The notes: generated by a model from the letters alone, not told the origin. Shown: positions 48,948 through 61,400, numbered from the stretch's first letter. The stretch: 64,000 bases of DNA from Silene latifolia (GCF_048544455.1 NC_133526.1:1814001-1878000); one strand, 5' to 3'. Numbers and translations are program-made.

Positions 48948-49291
48948 ATTAGATTATTAGCAGCAACACACGTCTGTTGTCTATGGATCTACTCCACTCT
49001 ATCATTATATTGATATTATCTTTAGTTGGTATAAAACAATTTTAGAAAAAAGTTCCGAAAGTTAATTAATTAATTTAATTTAAGTCTATAGATAAGCATT
49101 ACAGCCTAATTACAATTAGAAAAATACATAAATTAAGTGATGATCTCACGAATATTACAAGGGATATACATTATCAAAATACACATACACCAAGTCCACA
49201 ACTCATTTAAGGTCCATACCAGAGTTAGTGACAGACCGAGACAAATTTTCGGATGGTTTGACTCAGTTGGTTAAAATATACGAGTAAGTTA

Positions 49292-49452
49292 GGCATTGTT
49301 TTTTCCGGCTTAATTTCAATTTTCATCCAGCTCACTTTAGCCCACTTCAGTTCAGCTCAATTCAACTCACTTTGGCTCAACTTATTTTAGTTCAGCTCAT
49401 TTCAGTTTAGTTCAGCTCAACTTAGCTTCATTCAACCCAAAATAACAGAGCC
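49292..49452. mobile_element. Tourist-like MITE with TTCAGCTCA-rich interior
   Basis: Starts GGCATTGTTTTTTCCGG after TTA and ends (inverted) GGCTCTGTTATTTTGGG before TAG, a changed target base. The interior is TTCAGTTCAGCTCAATTCAAC-type low complexity like the copy at 12,902. Confidence 0.6.
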
Positions 49453-49771
49453 TAGTGATAACTCTGAGCAATTAAAAATTGAAACTTTAGTTGAAATTTC
49501 CAATTTTTTCTCTGTTTTGCGCTATTACATTAATAGTTCACTCTCGCTGGAATTTCTCGTTCCCTCTAATATCAAATCGTACGGTCTCTTCTTACCGTCT
49601 CTCGCTCCCCCACTGAATTAAGAAGATAATAGTGTAATTAACTAGTTATGCACTTGATAATGCGCCCTTAATCAAATAGATGGACGGTTAGGACGGCTAA
49701 TGATTAATCAGCCAGGTCATTATAGTGGGTCCAATGGACGGTGCAACCAATTACAATAGCTCAAATATTAG

Positions 49772-49780
49772 TATATATAA
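49772..49780 (+). promoter_or_regulatory. TATA box of the TIP2 gene
   Basis: TATATATAA lies about 106 bp upstream of the start codon, with a CCAAT-like ACCAATTA about 25 bp before it. Confidence 0.65.
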
Positions 49781-49885
49781 ACTGTGCAATTTATGCCGTA
49801 GAACATCAACAATTTTAGCTAATTTTGGTATTTTTACTTTATTATTTACAAAAATAAATTAATTTTGTTTAAGTAATTAAGAAAA

Positions 49886-51621
49886 ATGGTTAAATTGGCT
49901 TTTGGAAGTTTTGGTGATTCATTTAGTGCTGCTTCATTAAGGGCATATTTAGCTGAATTTATTGCAACCCTTCTATTTGTTTTTGCTGGAGTCGGATCCG
50001 CGGTCGCATTCAGTAAGTTTAGCTGTTTAATTAAGGGTTAATTATCGTATTAGATTTTGTTTAAAAACTTGATATAACTTAAATATCACCTATACTACTA
50101 TTATTTCGAACTCATATTAACTATGACACCGTATATACACTTTTACTGGAAAGGTTGAACTTGATATCGATGTTAAATTGTTAATAATGGGTACGTGGAG
50201 TTATTCTCGTAGTACCTTATAATCTTTCTACTAACTAGGAAATAATTAAGAAGATTCTAAAAAATATGTCGATTATTTCTTAAAAAAAAATCAACATTGA
50301 ACTCATATTCTGAATCATACTCAACTCGAATCCGACTCAAACTCAAATGGGTGTGTAATTTTGTAGGCAAGTTGACAGATGATGGAGCATTAGACCCAGC
50401 AGGGTTAGTAGCAGTGGCAGTGGCTCATGCATTTGCTCTCTTTGTTGGAGTGTCAATAGCTGCCAATATATCAGGTGGACACTTGAATCCAGCTGTCACC
50501 TTTGGATTGGCTGTTGGTGGCCACATCACCCTCATCACTGGCTTCTTTTATTGGGTTGCCCAAGTTCTTGGATCTATTGTTGCTTGTTTTCTTCTTCAGT
50601 TTGTCACCAATGGCAAGGTAAACCCTTTCCCCTTATTAGTTACCCTCTTCGTTCGGTCCAATTCACTGTATTTGATCGAATACGTGAGGGAGAATTGAGT
50701 AATATAGTGAATTGGATTGAACAGAAAGAGTACACGAGTAATACTTTGTAAATTCTAAATTTGTGTCTTAAATTAATTCTGTTAGTCAATTCAGGTTAAC
50801 TTGTCAATAATTTTGGAAAATATGCCTCAAAATAAAATATTGGTCAACGTTGAATAGTTGAGATCGTTGGACCATCAAAATCAAATCGGAACTATAAATT
50901 TAGGATGGATAAGAGTAATTTGGTTATTCAATACTAATCATAATCAATTTTGTGTAAAATGTTAAATAGCATAGCTAAGAAAGTGCAAATGTCAACTTAG
51001 TTTATAGTTCCGATTTGATTTTGATGGTCCAACGATCTCAAAATTGTTGTGTAAAATCATAATCACTCTTGTAATACACAAAATTGTTGGGAATATAATA
51101 CACTTTTCTGATCATAACAAACACTCATATAAAACCTTTACATTACACACACGTATTTTTAGTTCACTTTCGGTTATATTGATTGTTTCAATATTTATCT
51201 TGACGACTAATTATATTATATTCAATCTGATTTTACACAATACTGAAAGATCCCGGCCCACGGAGTTGCATCAGGAATGAACGCATTAGAAGGAATTGTA
51301 ATGGAAATTGTCATCACATTTGCATTAGTTTACACCGTATATGCCACAGCAGCTGACCCAAAGAAGGGTCAATTGGGTATCATTGCTCCAATTGCTATTG
51401 GATTCATTGTTGGGGCAAACATCTTGGCTGCAGGCCCATTTAGCGGCGGATCGATGAACCCGGCTCGCTCGTTCGGTCCGGCCATCGTAAGTGGGGACTT
51501 GGCCCAAAGCTGGATTTACTGGGTCGGCCCGCTTGTCGGTGGTGGGCTTGCTGGACTTGTGTATGGTGATATCTTTATTGGGTGCCATGGCCCAGTTCCA
51601 ACATCTGAGGCCTATCCCTAA
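49886..51621 (+). CDS. TIP2: Tonoplast intrinsic protein, TIP2 (delta-TIP) aquaporin, three exons
   Basis: Water channel of the vacuolar membrane; TIP2 members are also known to pass ammonia. Exons: 49,886-50,012; 50,367-50,617; 51,250-51,621. Phases close, giving 249 residues, the normal TIP length. Both pore loops are present: [11 protein letters not shown] (Asn-Pro-Ala at 83-85) and [11 protein letters not shown] (196-198). Counting from these, the selectivity-filter positions read His63, Ile184, Gly193 and Arg199, the H-I-G-R set typical of TIP2. The start [13 protein letters not shown] and FVTNGK before the second half also fit TIP2. Six membrane helices are expected. Intron 2 holds a perfect 40-bp inverted repeat. 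A polyadenylation-like AATAAA lies about 130 bp after the stop. Confidence 0.96.
50859..51040. repeat. Perfect 40-bp inverted repeat in TIP2 intron 2
   Basis: Arms 50,859-50,898 and 51,001-51,040 are exact reverse complements over 40 bases, separated by 102 bp. The arm starts TGAGATCGTTGGACCATC. I see no convincing target duplication. Confidence 0.9.
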
Positions 51622-52608
51622 GGCCCAAGCCCAAGAGTGCTCTTTTTTAATTTGGAATTTTATGGGAATTTATGAATTGTAAATGGTTTTAATTTAATGT
51701 TTTTAAGTTATGCATGGTGTGAGTGAGTTTGGGAAGTAATGTATAAAATAAAATATATTGTGAGTTTGCTTAAATTCCTTGTTATTTAATGTAATATCGT
51801 ATTGATTCTCGAGGTTTAAATCTGTATGCTACAAAGTCTGTGAGGTTTTATATTTTCAGTGGCCGGGGCAATATTTCTCTCTTGGCAATATCAATATAAG
51901 TTCTAGCTAGACAAAAATAATTTCCTTCAAATTAATTACTTTTGATCAAAATTTTGCTTGATGAGTTTTTGGACTAGTTAGTTAATCAAGAGATGTTTGA
52001 TTAATACGAGTAGTTTGAAACGATTGTCTCTCGTACATACATTGCTAATGATGTTTAGAACGCATTCATCAAAGTATCCAAATTATGTTGTTCTTGCATT
52101 ATTTTCAGATTTCATCGAATACAACCGTAATTATTATTTTTTTGTCCTGGTCATTTATTAACCTTTTACCTTTTAATCGATACATATGTAGACTAACAAA
52201 TCAACAATATAACTGAAAAACCGTAACTTATGCCCATAATATGTGAGAAACTAGGGTGTACATAAAAAAGATGGCCAATCATCTGTCGAGTTGAAATGTA
52301 GTGGAAAGATTTGTTTCAATAAAGCTTAAAGTTAATTGATTTTACACCAAATAAAGAGAAAGCCTAAAGTTAATTGATTTGCATCTTTTACTTTCAACTT
52401 TCAAGGACTTTCACGAGTGGAGATGACAAAATAATTCTTGTATAATGCAGTTGCAGGCAATTTTATTGTAAAACAGTATATTAAAGTAACTATGTTTACT
52501 CACCTATATAAGTTTGCATTTAGATGTGTATCACACTAGTGTAAAACAGCCTTACACAAACTTACTCATGAAAAAAAAGTAGCTTTTAATTTTTGAATTA
52601 AAATAATA
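51622..52608. other. TIP2 3' untranslated region and gene-free spacer
   Basis: The first about 150 bp is the probable 3' UTR. The rest is AT-rich with no recognisable element. Confidence 0.5.
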
Positions 52609-53474
52609 TTAGTTTTAAACCCGTGCAAAATTGCACGGGTATGTATTTGGGCCGGTATTAATGTTTTTGGATGTATTTTTTTTTTTTTTTGCGTTTTTAT
52701 TGTACTTATCTAGTTGGTCTAAATCAGCGATCTACATAATTAATGTTTAAACTTGTTACAAATATGTGTTCACATGCAATGGTTTAAAAGGAAATAACAA
52801 AGGATATTTTTTTTTAAAAAAAAATATATCGTACTATCTAGTTTATAAAAATTATGCATCTAATTTATTCGCATTATATGTAATTCTATCCCACTATTAA
52901 ATGTAATTTCTTCTCGTAATTATGTAATTTTATTATTATTTTTTTTTTTAAATTATGTAATTCATTTATTTGTAATTAGTTTCATTTATTCCGATTTGTA
53001 ATTCATTTCGCTTATATGCCATTAATTTCATTTATTCGAAATGTATAAAATTATTTCATAATATTATTTCATAGTATTTGTTCTAAGACGGAATTTGTCG
53101 CATGTTTGTATAAATTTATTAAAAAATAAATACATTGCACACTAACGGGTCCCACCATAACATGTATTTCCAAAAAAAAAGGTTGAATTAATGACGTGGC
53201 ACGCCCTGGATTGAGTATTGTCTTCTGAATTAATAAAGATAAGATTTCATAATATTAATTCATAGAATTTTTTCATAATATTATTTCATAGAATTTGTTG
53301 CAAGACGGAATTTATCGCATGTTTGAAAAGACGGAAATCTGAAGAATTAAATACATTGCACACTAACGGGTCCCACCATAACATGAATTTCCAAAAAAAA
53401 AAAAAAAAGTGGTTGCATTAATGACGTGGCGCGCTGAGGATTGAGTATTGTCTTTTGTATTAATATAGATAAGA
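52609..53474 (-). mobile_element. Non-autonomous Helitron with two 5' ends
   Basis: On the - strand it starts TCTTATCTATATTAATACAA at 53,474 and ends with hairpin ACCCGTGCAA-TTTTGCACGGGT, then TTTAAAA and CTAA at 52,609. It is inserted between A and T, as Helitrons are. A second, near-identical 5' end (TCTTATCTTTATTAATTC) lies inside at 53,244, heading a diverged direct copy of about 220-230 bp of the 5' region (CACACTAACGGGTCCCACC and GACGTGGC are in both). It has no coding capacity. Confidence 0.75.
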
Positions 53475-53519
53475 TTAATGTTTGTTACGCTTCTATATCT
53501 TTATTCTCTTACAAGTTTA

Positions 53520-53545
53520 CTAGTTGAGATCCCGTGCTAAAGCAC
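53520..53545 (-). mobile_element. Second Helitron 3' terminus, adjacent
   Basis: On the - strand a hairpin CCGTGCTTTAGCACGG is followed by GATCTCAA and CTAG, then T. The body would extend to the right. Its 5' end is not found and may have been disturbed by the LTR relic at 54,199. Only 45 bp separate it from the Helitron at 52,609-53,474. Confidence 0.6.
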
Positions 53546-54198
53546 GGCATTTGTGAGGGTTAAATTAATTGAGCTTTATTTTTTACATAAATGAGTTGTA
53601 GTTATAATAGTAAGTTGTAATCTACTGATTATAATGTTAGTAATATTATAAAAAAAAGTTTATTATTCAAAGGACTTTTAGATTAAGTTATTTTTTTGTG
53701 AATCTATTTTTATTATTAAAAATAATGATAGCATCCTATATCTTTTTATAAAGAGAATATATAAAAAAGCACAAAATAACAATAATAATATCACATTTTT
53801 ATATTGGACATTAAAACATGTTAGCTTGTATAGTTGTATAAGATGGAAAGATTGACAAGAGCGAAGTTGACACGTTTTATTTATATAATCAGTTGATTTT
53901 TTTTACTTAGCTTTAATCAAACTCAGTTTTAATGTCAAAATTTATTTATACATCATAGCTAATTTTTGTACGTTATTTAAAAAGGTAAAGTTTATTTATA
54001 CATCATAAGATTTTGGAGATTTTATTTGTATTAATTATACTCTTTAATTATACTCTATAATCTATATTATACTTTATACAAATACTATAATGTTTGGAGC
54101 TAGAACTTTTCTGTGTATAGAAAATATAGGATACTGAATATTTTATTTGTGGCAAAGATTGCGCATATAGTTATGGAAATTCTATTATTATCTTAACA

Positions 54199-54967
54199 TG
54201 GTATCAGAGCCTAAAAACTCAAAATATCAGTGCCGAAGTTCCACTCCTTTAAACAAGGGCTACAACTGTATGCGCAGTACATCAGCCATATTCATCCATT
54301 TAGATGATTTATTTTCATCTCATCTCATCATTACTTATTGAAGGGCTGTGATGATGAGGTGCTAATGTTGTGCTGTGTTTCACTTTTGTTGATTTTCCAT
54401 TTTTTTTACCTAGAATAAATTGCCCAAACCTAAAAATTAAGAAAGAAAACGTGATTCTTCTCTTTCGAAAATCATCAATTCTAAGTTCTAACCAAGGTAG
54501 TACCGAAAAAATTGGCGAGTTACGCACTGAAAAAACTGGCGAGTTACGCAAGAAAGTTGTCTGGCGAGTCCTATACGCACCCAAAAAGACTGGCGAGTTA
54601 CGCAAGAAAATTGTCTGGCGAGTCCTATACGCACCCAAAAAGAAGTGTCTGGCGAGTCCTGTACGCAATATCTACTGCCTTGCGACGATGAGAAGTTTTT
54701 CGTAAAGAAGATTTATGAAGATTTGAAAATCCATGTTTTTATTTTAATTATTATCCGCCTGTATTTCTCCAATCGTAAAGTTCGTACAATGTACTGCCTT
54801 TACGATTGCGGGAGGATGTTAGGGTATTAGGCTCATTAGGGCCGGCTATCGTCTAGGGTTTATGCTAGTAGGGTTTATTATATATACATCCATGTATGAA
54901 TCAGAATCATATCAATCAATAATGCAATTCTCCCTTATGCAATCGTCTCCCCTCTATAATTTTAACA
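54199..54967 (+). mobile_element. Short LTR retrotransposon relic with intact-looking 3' LTR
   Basis: TGGTATCAGAGCC at 54,199 is an initiator-Met primer-binding site and follows AACA, a typical LTR end. A purine-rich GCGGGAGGA precedes a 151-bp LTR, 54,817-54,967, starting TGTTAGGGTATTAGG and ending ATTTTAACA. The 5' LTR cannot be matched clearly. The internal 0.6 kb is non-coding and includes a 54-bp tandem repeat (copies at 54,536 and 54,590) with words GGCGAGTTACGCA and GGCGAGTCCTATACGCA. Probably a non-autonomous Copia-type or TRIM-like fossil. Confidence 0.65.
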
Positions 54968-55479
54968 CTTAGCTAAAAGGTTTCCAAGTTTTGGGTATGG
55001 TATGGTAAGGAAGACTACCTGCTTAACACAATGACAGATCTTGAATTCAAAGTATGAGGGTTAAAAGTTAAAACTTACTACTCGTACATTATAAACCAAA
55101 AAAACTGTTGTTTTAGCAATGAAATAAAATAACTATAGACAACAAAACCGAAATTTATCATTGTTGACGATGACGACTGTTCCTACTAACTCCTTTAACT
55201 CTACCTAGGTTTGCAAAACAAACAAAACAACCACGACAATCAAAGCGAAAAACCGTACATTTTTTAGGTTCGATTTTTTTTGCAACTTGTAAGCGATCTT
55301 AAATCTGAATTGTAGTTTAGTCCACCTGGTGCCACGTGAGTTCCAGCCTAAGCAGCAAGATGTTACTTAGTCTTATAGATGATGCCAACCACCAAGAGAT
55401 ATTAAGTTAGTACAACTAGTTTGAGTGCACAGAAAGTTTACAGTAAATAAAGCAATTATTCTTCACTTACAATGTCCCT

Positions 55480-55530
55480 GATTTCAAATATTTTTTTTTT
55501 TTTTTTTTTTTGACAGCAGATTTCAAATAT
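55480..55530 (-). mobile_element. Tail-only retro-insertion with 12-bp target duplication
   Basis: GATTTCAAATAT at 55,480-55,491 and again at 55,519-55,530 flank about 19 T and GACAGCA. This looks like a target-primed insertion that copied almost only a poly-A tail, read on the - strand. Confidence 0.6.
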
Positions 55531-56668
55531 TATTACTATAACATTTTTGTCTTCCAAAAAGATTGCAATTTTCTCACTAAGTAAGAATTTATGTAAAGGA
55601 CAAAGGTGATTGATTAAGCATTAGCAACCTTTTATAATTACCTTCCTTTTTCACCTTTTTTCTTGAAAAATTAATCATTCACTAGTAACCCGTGGTTTAA
55701 CTTAACATTATAGTGAAAGATATCGTTATTTTAGGTAAAACTGTTTCATATAAGAGTGCATAAAACTGTTCCATTAGCTAAAACATTAACTATCCTAGTA
55801 AGAAAATTTCGAAACTCTTGAGTCAAACTTTTTTATCACGCAATTGCTTATTAGTTTCCACTCCCACTCAAAATGTTTTGATTTGTATTTTTTTATGTAT
55901 TTAATGTATACTTAAAAAATGAGATGGTGTCAGCTCTGTCACAAGATACTACTGAATTATATACGATACGCATGGTACATTAAAAGTCTTAAGTGATGAA
56001 CTCTACATATGAACATGTAAGAAAGTTCAATACTATCTAAATTCAGTATCATCGGATGACGTCTAGCAGTCCGACACGTGAGCAATTGAACCCCACATAG
56101 ACCAAATCGGATTGTTTCAATTGGTTCTTGACTCACGTGCACCCAAGATCTCAGTGAAATCTTTACATAATTTTAAGCTACAAAACTACAAAAGTAACAA
56201 AGTTTGAAGCTCATTGTCTAAGATACGAAGTATGTACTAATAATTTATGTAAGTATTTAGATTGTGGAATAGTGGTCCTAATTAGTCTTCCCTGAGTCAA
56301 TATGAAACCATACCGACAGTTTGAGAATCTGGATTGTAAGACACACCCATCTTGAGGTATCATCATTTTACATCTTCGAGGATTTTGTTCTCTTTTTACC
56401 TTACATAATCGTTGGCATTTCTACTTTCTCACTTGCTTAATTACATTATTTATATATTAATTACATTGTTTATGTATGGATTATGGGACGAGATGTATTG
56501 ACACTAAAATAGATAAGGATTATCACGTAAAATAGTTAATTAATGGTCTCAGGTTCAAATTTCTGCAGGAGCAATCTTGTATTCTTGTGAAAGCTACTCC
56601 TATTTATTGCCTGAGACAAATCAGGCAATGCCTTCTATATTTTGAGTCTGTCACCCCTGGTTGATTGA

Positions 56669-56840
56669 CACTACAACAATGCATGTCTTTAGTGGCGTTT
56701 AATATGGACTCGGCGGCATAAGTAAATGCCGCGTAAACAAATAGCAGCGTATGGATAAATGCTGCCTATGCAATGTCGCTAAAAGGCTTTAATGACATTT
56801 GAGGGACATGCTGGTAAATGCCAATTTAAACACCATCTGG
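56669..56840 (+). mobile_element. CACTA (En/Spm) transposon end fragment
   Basis: CACTACAACAATGC is a typical CACTA terminal sequence. It is followed by short subterminal words (TTTAGTGGCG, AAATGCCG, AAATGCTG, AAATGCCA) in both orientations, as in the subterminal zone of such elements. No second end or gene is seen. Confidence 0.55.
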
Positions 56841-57460
56841 TTTACGTGGTTTGAAAATTATCACAAATACTCGTAGTCTTGAGAGTTTATCCAGAGCGCA
56901 CTAAAAATAGCGGTTGCAGGTTCTCTCGTCAAAAAAGAAAAAAAAGGTCGAGATAGTTTTTATATAGAAGGTTTACTTCTTTTAAAATAGTTAATTACAT
57001 ACAAGGATCGGTAAACTAGATCGAGCTAGATAGGTACATACTCATTATACATTGTATAGGACTATAGGATAGGAGTGTGAATGTATGATTAAGTGTTAAG
57101 TGGTTCTAATTAGGTCCAACAACTTGCTTTTAAACTGATGATTATGTTTGTAAATCCATCTTATGGATGTTTTGAGGACATTTTTGTACTTCACCTTCTA
57201 GATTATTGTTTAAAAATACCATCATACATTATTGCCATGTATGGATTTGTATCTTGAAGAAATAAATTTGTGAGTTATAGTTCAAGACTTCCAAGTGGTT
57301 AAGTGAAACACAAAACCTATTTTCTGTTTCATTACCTTAATCTTATGACACATTATCCTCTTATAATATTTTAAAAAAAATTAATGAATGATGTTGATGT
57401 GTGTCCAATGAAAAGATTATGAGATACTTCGTCAGTTTCAGTCAATATAGTTTACACTTA

Positions 57461-57690
57461 GGCCATGTTCTTTTGGACTTAAATTCAGTTCTAATCAATT
57501 GATTCGATTCGATTCGATTCCATTCGATTCGATTCGATTGATTCACTCAATTGATTCGATTCGATTCGATTGATTGATTCGATTCGAATCGATTCGATTC
57601 GATTCATATTAGTTTATTTCAACATTACTATTATTATTCTTATTGATATTCTTATTCTTATTTTTATACTCCGTATTAATGTATTTACTA

Positions 57691-57732
<42 letters not shown>

Positions 57733-57896
57733 TTTTATATTTATTATATTACTATAATATTTATTAATAATTAATTCGTATTGTTTATATTATTATATTT
57801 ATATTTAATACATTTATTATTATTATCATTATTATTATTATATTATATTTATTATATTTATTAATATATTTATTATTATTAATATTATTCATAACA

Positions 57897-57974
<78 letters not shown>

Positions 57975-58725
57975 TTAATATTATTATATTAATAAGTTAT
58001 TATTTAATATTTATTAATTTATTAATATACTTGTTCCGGGTGCAATTCCGAAGCAGTTATTTGTTACCACTCGTGGCTTGTAGAATGACGTCTTTGATTG
58101 AATCCTCCTTTCGGCCTCTCCTGAAACAATGAACAAACTGAGGGCTCGGCTTTGGCCGAGCGTACTCACTCCGACGCTCAAGTCAGTGAACTTAAAGAGA
58201 TAAGTTGTGTGTTACTTGGCGAAGTATATATATTGTAGAGAGATAAAGAAGATATTACCAGATTATGAGGTGTTTAGGTTATATTTTTGGATCATTTCCT
58301 CAATGAGGGTTGAGGAGTATTTATAGACTTTCACCTTTTGTCACGTAGTGGCCAAGTGGCCAAGTGGCTGGCAGGTGGAAAGACTGATCTACCCTCGGCC
58401 GAGGGACCCATGGCAGGCCGGCGGGCCCTGTTGACTCCATGCCGGGGTCTTGGATATGAGTACGCGGATATGTGTCATTTTGGCTAGTTGTCTAGCCGGG
58501 ACCCAGTGACAATGCCGAGCAGTTCGCAAATCGGCTAAGTTTGTCAAGGTGTTGACTTGCTTTGGATATCTTTGACCTTGCTCAATATGTTGACTCGGTC
58601 AGCGGGTGCAGAATATGCCCCATCAATACTCATTATTAATATTATTAATCATATATTTATTATTATTATTATATTTAATATTATTATGTTAATAAGTTAT
58701 TATATTAGACCTATTATTATTATTA

Positions 58726-58759
<34 letters not shown>

Positions 58760-59141
58760 TATTTTTTAGTTATTATTATTAATATATTATATTATTATTA
58801 ATAATGTTATCATTTATATTACTAATATATTATTATTATTACTTTATTTATTATTATATTAATATTTTATTTTTTATATATCTTATTAGATTATTATTAT
58901 TAGATTATATTAATATATTATTATTATTAATGAATAATATTATAATAATATTTATTATTATTATTGGTATTATTTTTATTATAATATAGAGTATTTATTA
59001 TTATTATTAATATAATCTTTTTATTATTATTTTAGTTCGATTTAGTTGATTCGATTCAAATCCCATTAAGTTGATTCGATTGATTCATTCATTAAGTTCG
59101 ATTTAGTTCGATTCGATAATTTCATCAAAAGAAACAGGCGC
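57461..59141. mobile_element. Tourist-like MITE swollen by microsatellites and a nested solo LTR
   Basis: Starts GGCCATGTTCTTTTGG after TTA (57,458-57,460) and ends, inverted, GCGCCTGTTTCTTTTGATG before TTA (59,142-59,144). Next to each end the interior is a TTCGATTCGATTGATTCGA-type array. The middle is a long ATT-trinucleotide array with degenerate stretches, interrupted at 58,032-58,625 by a solo LTR. Its sister copies in this window are only 161-216 bp. Confidence 0.65.
58032..58625 (-). mobile_element. Solo LTR of the same Tat family
   Basis: Read on the - strand it matches the LTRs at 814 and 11,086 over their full length: TGATGGGGCATATTCTGCAC at its start, CCGGAACA at its end. It is 594 bp, flanked by the perfect 5-bp duplication ATACT at 58,027-58,031 and 58,626-58,630. 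It confirms the true LTR borders of this family and records an insertion later reduced by LTR-LTR recombination. Confidence 0.95.
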
Positions 59142-59144
59142 TTA

Positions 59145-61400
59145 CTTTATTTCCTTCCTTCAAAATAATCACTGAACATAGAGAATATAAGATAAGACAC
59201 GAAAATGCGACAGAGAATCCACACTTAGTAAAACATGGTAAATATGAATTAATTTGATACAGGAAAGTCAAGGCTATCTTTAGTTATACTACAACATTGC
59301 AAATAGGACACATATTAAAACCAAATAGATCGTTGATGAGAAGTAAAGTGTGGAAATAATGATGATGATGATATTGACAAATTTTGTTCAAGGAGACTAA
59401 TAATAATGTTTAAATGTCAAATTCATTTGTAATTTCGTACACTATGATTGCAACGACGATATTTCAACGATGCGTACAACTCATAGAAGGGCTTGTAGCA
59501 CTCTTTTAACATGGAATGTCTAACCCGTACAATTAGGAATATAAACTTTTGTAAGAAGTCAATATCGTGTGTCGGATCAAGTCATTATCAGAAGGTCATA
59601 CGATATATGTATAAGAAAGATCACGTCAAAATTATGAATTTATCTTTGTTTTATATATAACCGCAAGTCGGTATATATATATGAAATGAAAAATTGAGAA
59701 TTATAAGAGTAAATCTCATATATAAAACTGTTTTATATACTAAAAAAACTCGTAAAACAGTTAACGAACCCACATTTTTCTGCATGCCGAAATCTAGTTG
59801 GCCAACTCAATAATCTCCCTTAGATTTCAATGCTATATATGGAATAGGTTTGTTCAAGGCTCTCTCGCTCATTTAACTGATCGATTCGACTCAAAAAATA
59901 TAACAGGTGTGGCGATATGTTTGTCAAATTTACAAAGGTTTGAGCCACTAACCTATCAGAGACCCATTAAATCTGATCTGTTTGTTTGTGAACTCACAAT
60001 TTATGTAAACTCTATTATACAACGCTTGACGCAATATTCTAATTAAAATCATTTGGAATAGAGACGAACTTTTTTCATTGGGTACCTCACCAAGACCACC
60101 TCAAATTCTAAAGAGTCAAAGGCTTGATGAACCTGAATTTTCTCTTGGTGTTTGCGTTCAACAACACAATTACGTGACCATAAAGTATTAAAATTAGAAT
60201 TTAAAATGTACTATAATAACTTAAAAATTAGCAAGAATTGCAACAAACAACCGAAAGTCTACGTCTTCTCCTAGATTCTCCCTCAACAAAAGCAATAATC
60301 ACCGGCCTCTTACTAATTAATCAACAAAAAATGCAATTACCATAATATATTCTCATATAATGTAACGATTAGTCGAGTAGTTATTGTGTGCGACTGTTAT
60401 ATGATGCGACAGATAAAAAATGATAGCGGTCACTTTGTAATAATAAAAAATGGTATCCTTTTAATATAAACTAGGTACTAGAAAATGGTATTTTTTTAAG
60501 TAATTGTACCATATAACGGTCTCATAGTATAATTTACGTATTTATAATTATAATTTTAATTATAAACTAAAGTTCATCAATCAATGAAAGTTTAGGCTTA
60601 GATATGCGCGCTTAGATGCACGAGTGTTGTGAGGCATCACTCCACCTTACCCGCATCATTTACATCTCCCTTGTTTTCTTCTTTGTTTGTTCTCTTTATT
60701 AAAAATATATGTAAGCAACAGTTTTTTTAATGTCTGTTTTAATTATACATATTAGTAACCTAAATATGGTATAATTTACAAGGTATTCATAAGCTCATTT
60801 TTATCATAACTAACGAGAAGATTTTGTAAGTTTTAAGTCATTCAGGTTATTAATGTGTACCCTTAGACCATATATTAGAAAAATCATATTTGTAATATTA
60901 ATAATATAACAAATATTCCGCACTCAAATGACTAATGTTGTGCTTACCATGCGAATGACGTTAAGTTAATAAATATTACGAGTTTAAACCTTTAAATATA
61001 AATATAACGACGCCAAAACATTATAGGAATTTTGTTATCTAATAATTCAAATTTGAACTAATTAAATCAGATGTTACAAACCCAAATAAACCGCAAATAA
61101 TATACTTTAAGACTATTGCAACAACTCCATAATTTTCTTAACTTATATACAAATTATACAATAATATCAATAAATAAAATGTATAGGAACTTACATTACA
61201 TCCATCACCTTTCAAATCACATATACCACCAAACAATTTTTTAATCAAGAAGAAAAAAAAAACACTCCATGTTATACTTAAACCTCAACTATTTCCTCTT
61301 ATCTCCCTAACCAATTCTTTCTTAAATATAATCCTTTTATTTTATTATAATTTTGTCCTAGCATATTCCACCTCACATTTCCATGTCATGTCAAAATTAG
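59145..61400. other. Gene-free AT-rich region upstream of the FORKED-like gene
   Basis: No recognisable element and no coding signal. The short open frames near 59,800-60,050 have no family look. Confidence 0.5.

Larger units (their letters stand above)
47300..49770. other. Intergenic region between the divergent DUF547 and TIP2 genes
   Basis: Holds a repeat block at 47,510-47,930, a Mutator-type MITE and a Tourist MITE (listed separately), plus the leaders and promoters of both genes. No coding signal seen. Confidence 0.5.
54968..57457. other. Gene-free AT-rich spacer
   Basis: Apart from a tail-only insertion at 55,492-55,518 and a CACTA end at 56,669 I see no feature. The short open frames are chance. 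Confidence 0.5.

Noticed and set aside
57570-58989. Isoleucine/leucine-rich open frames that look like membrane proteins
   Set aside because: They are translations of the ATT trinucleotide arrays.
59798-60046. 82-residue open frame in the spacer before the FORKED-like gene
   Set aside because: No recognisable family, no promoter or splice signals and composition like the surrounding spacer.
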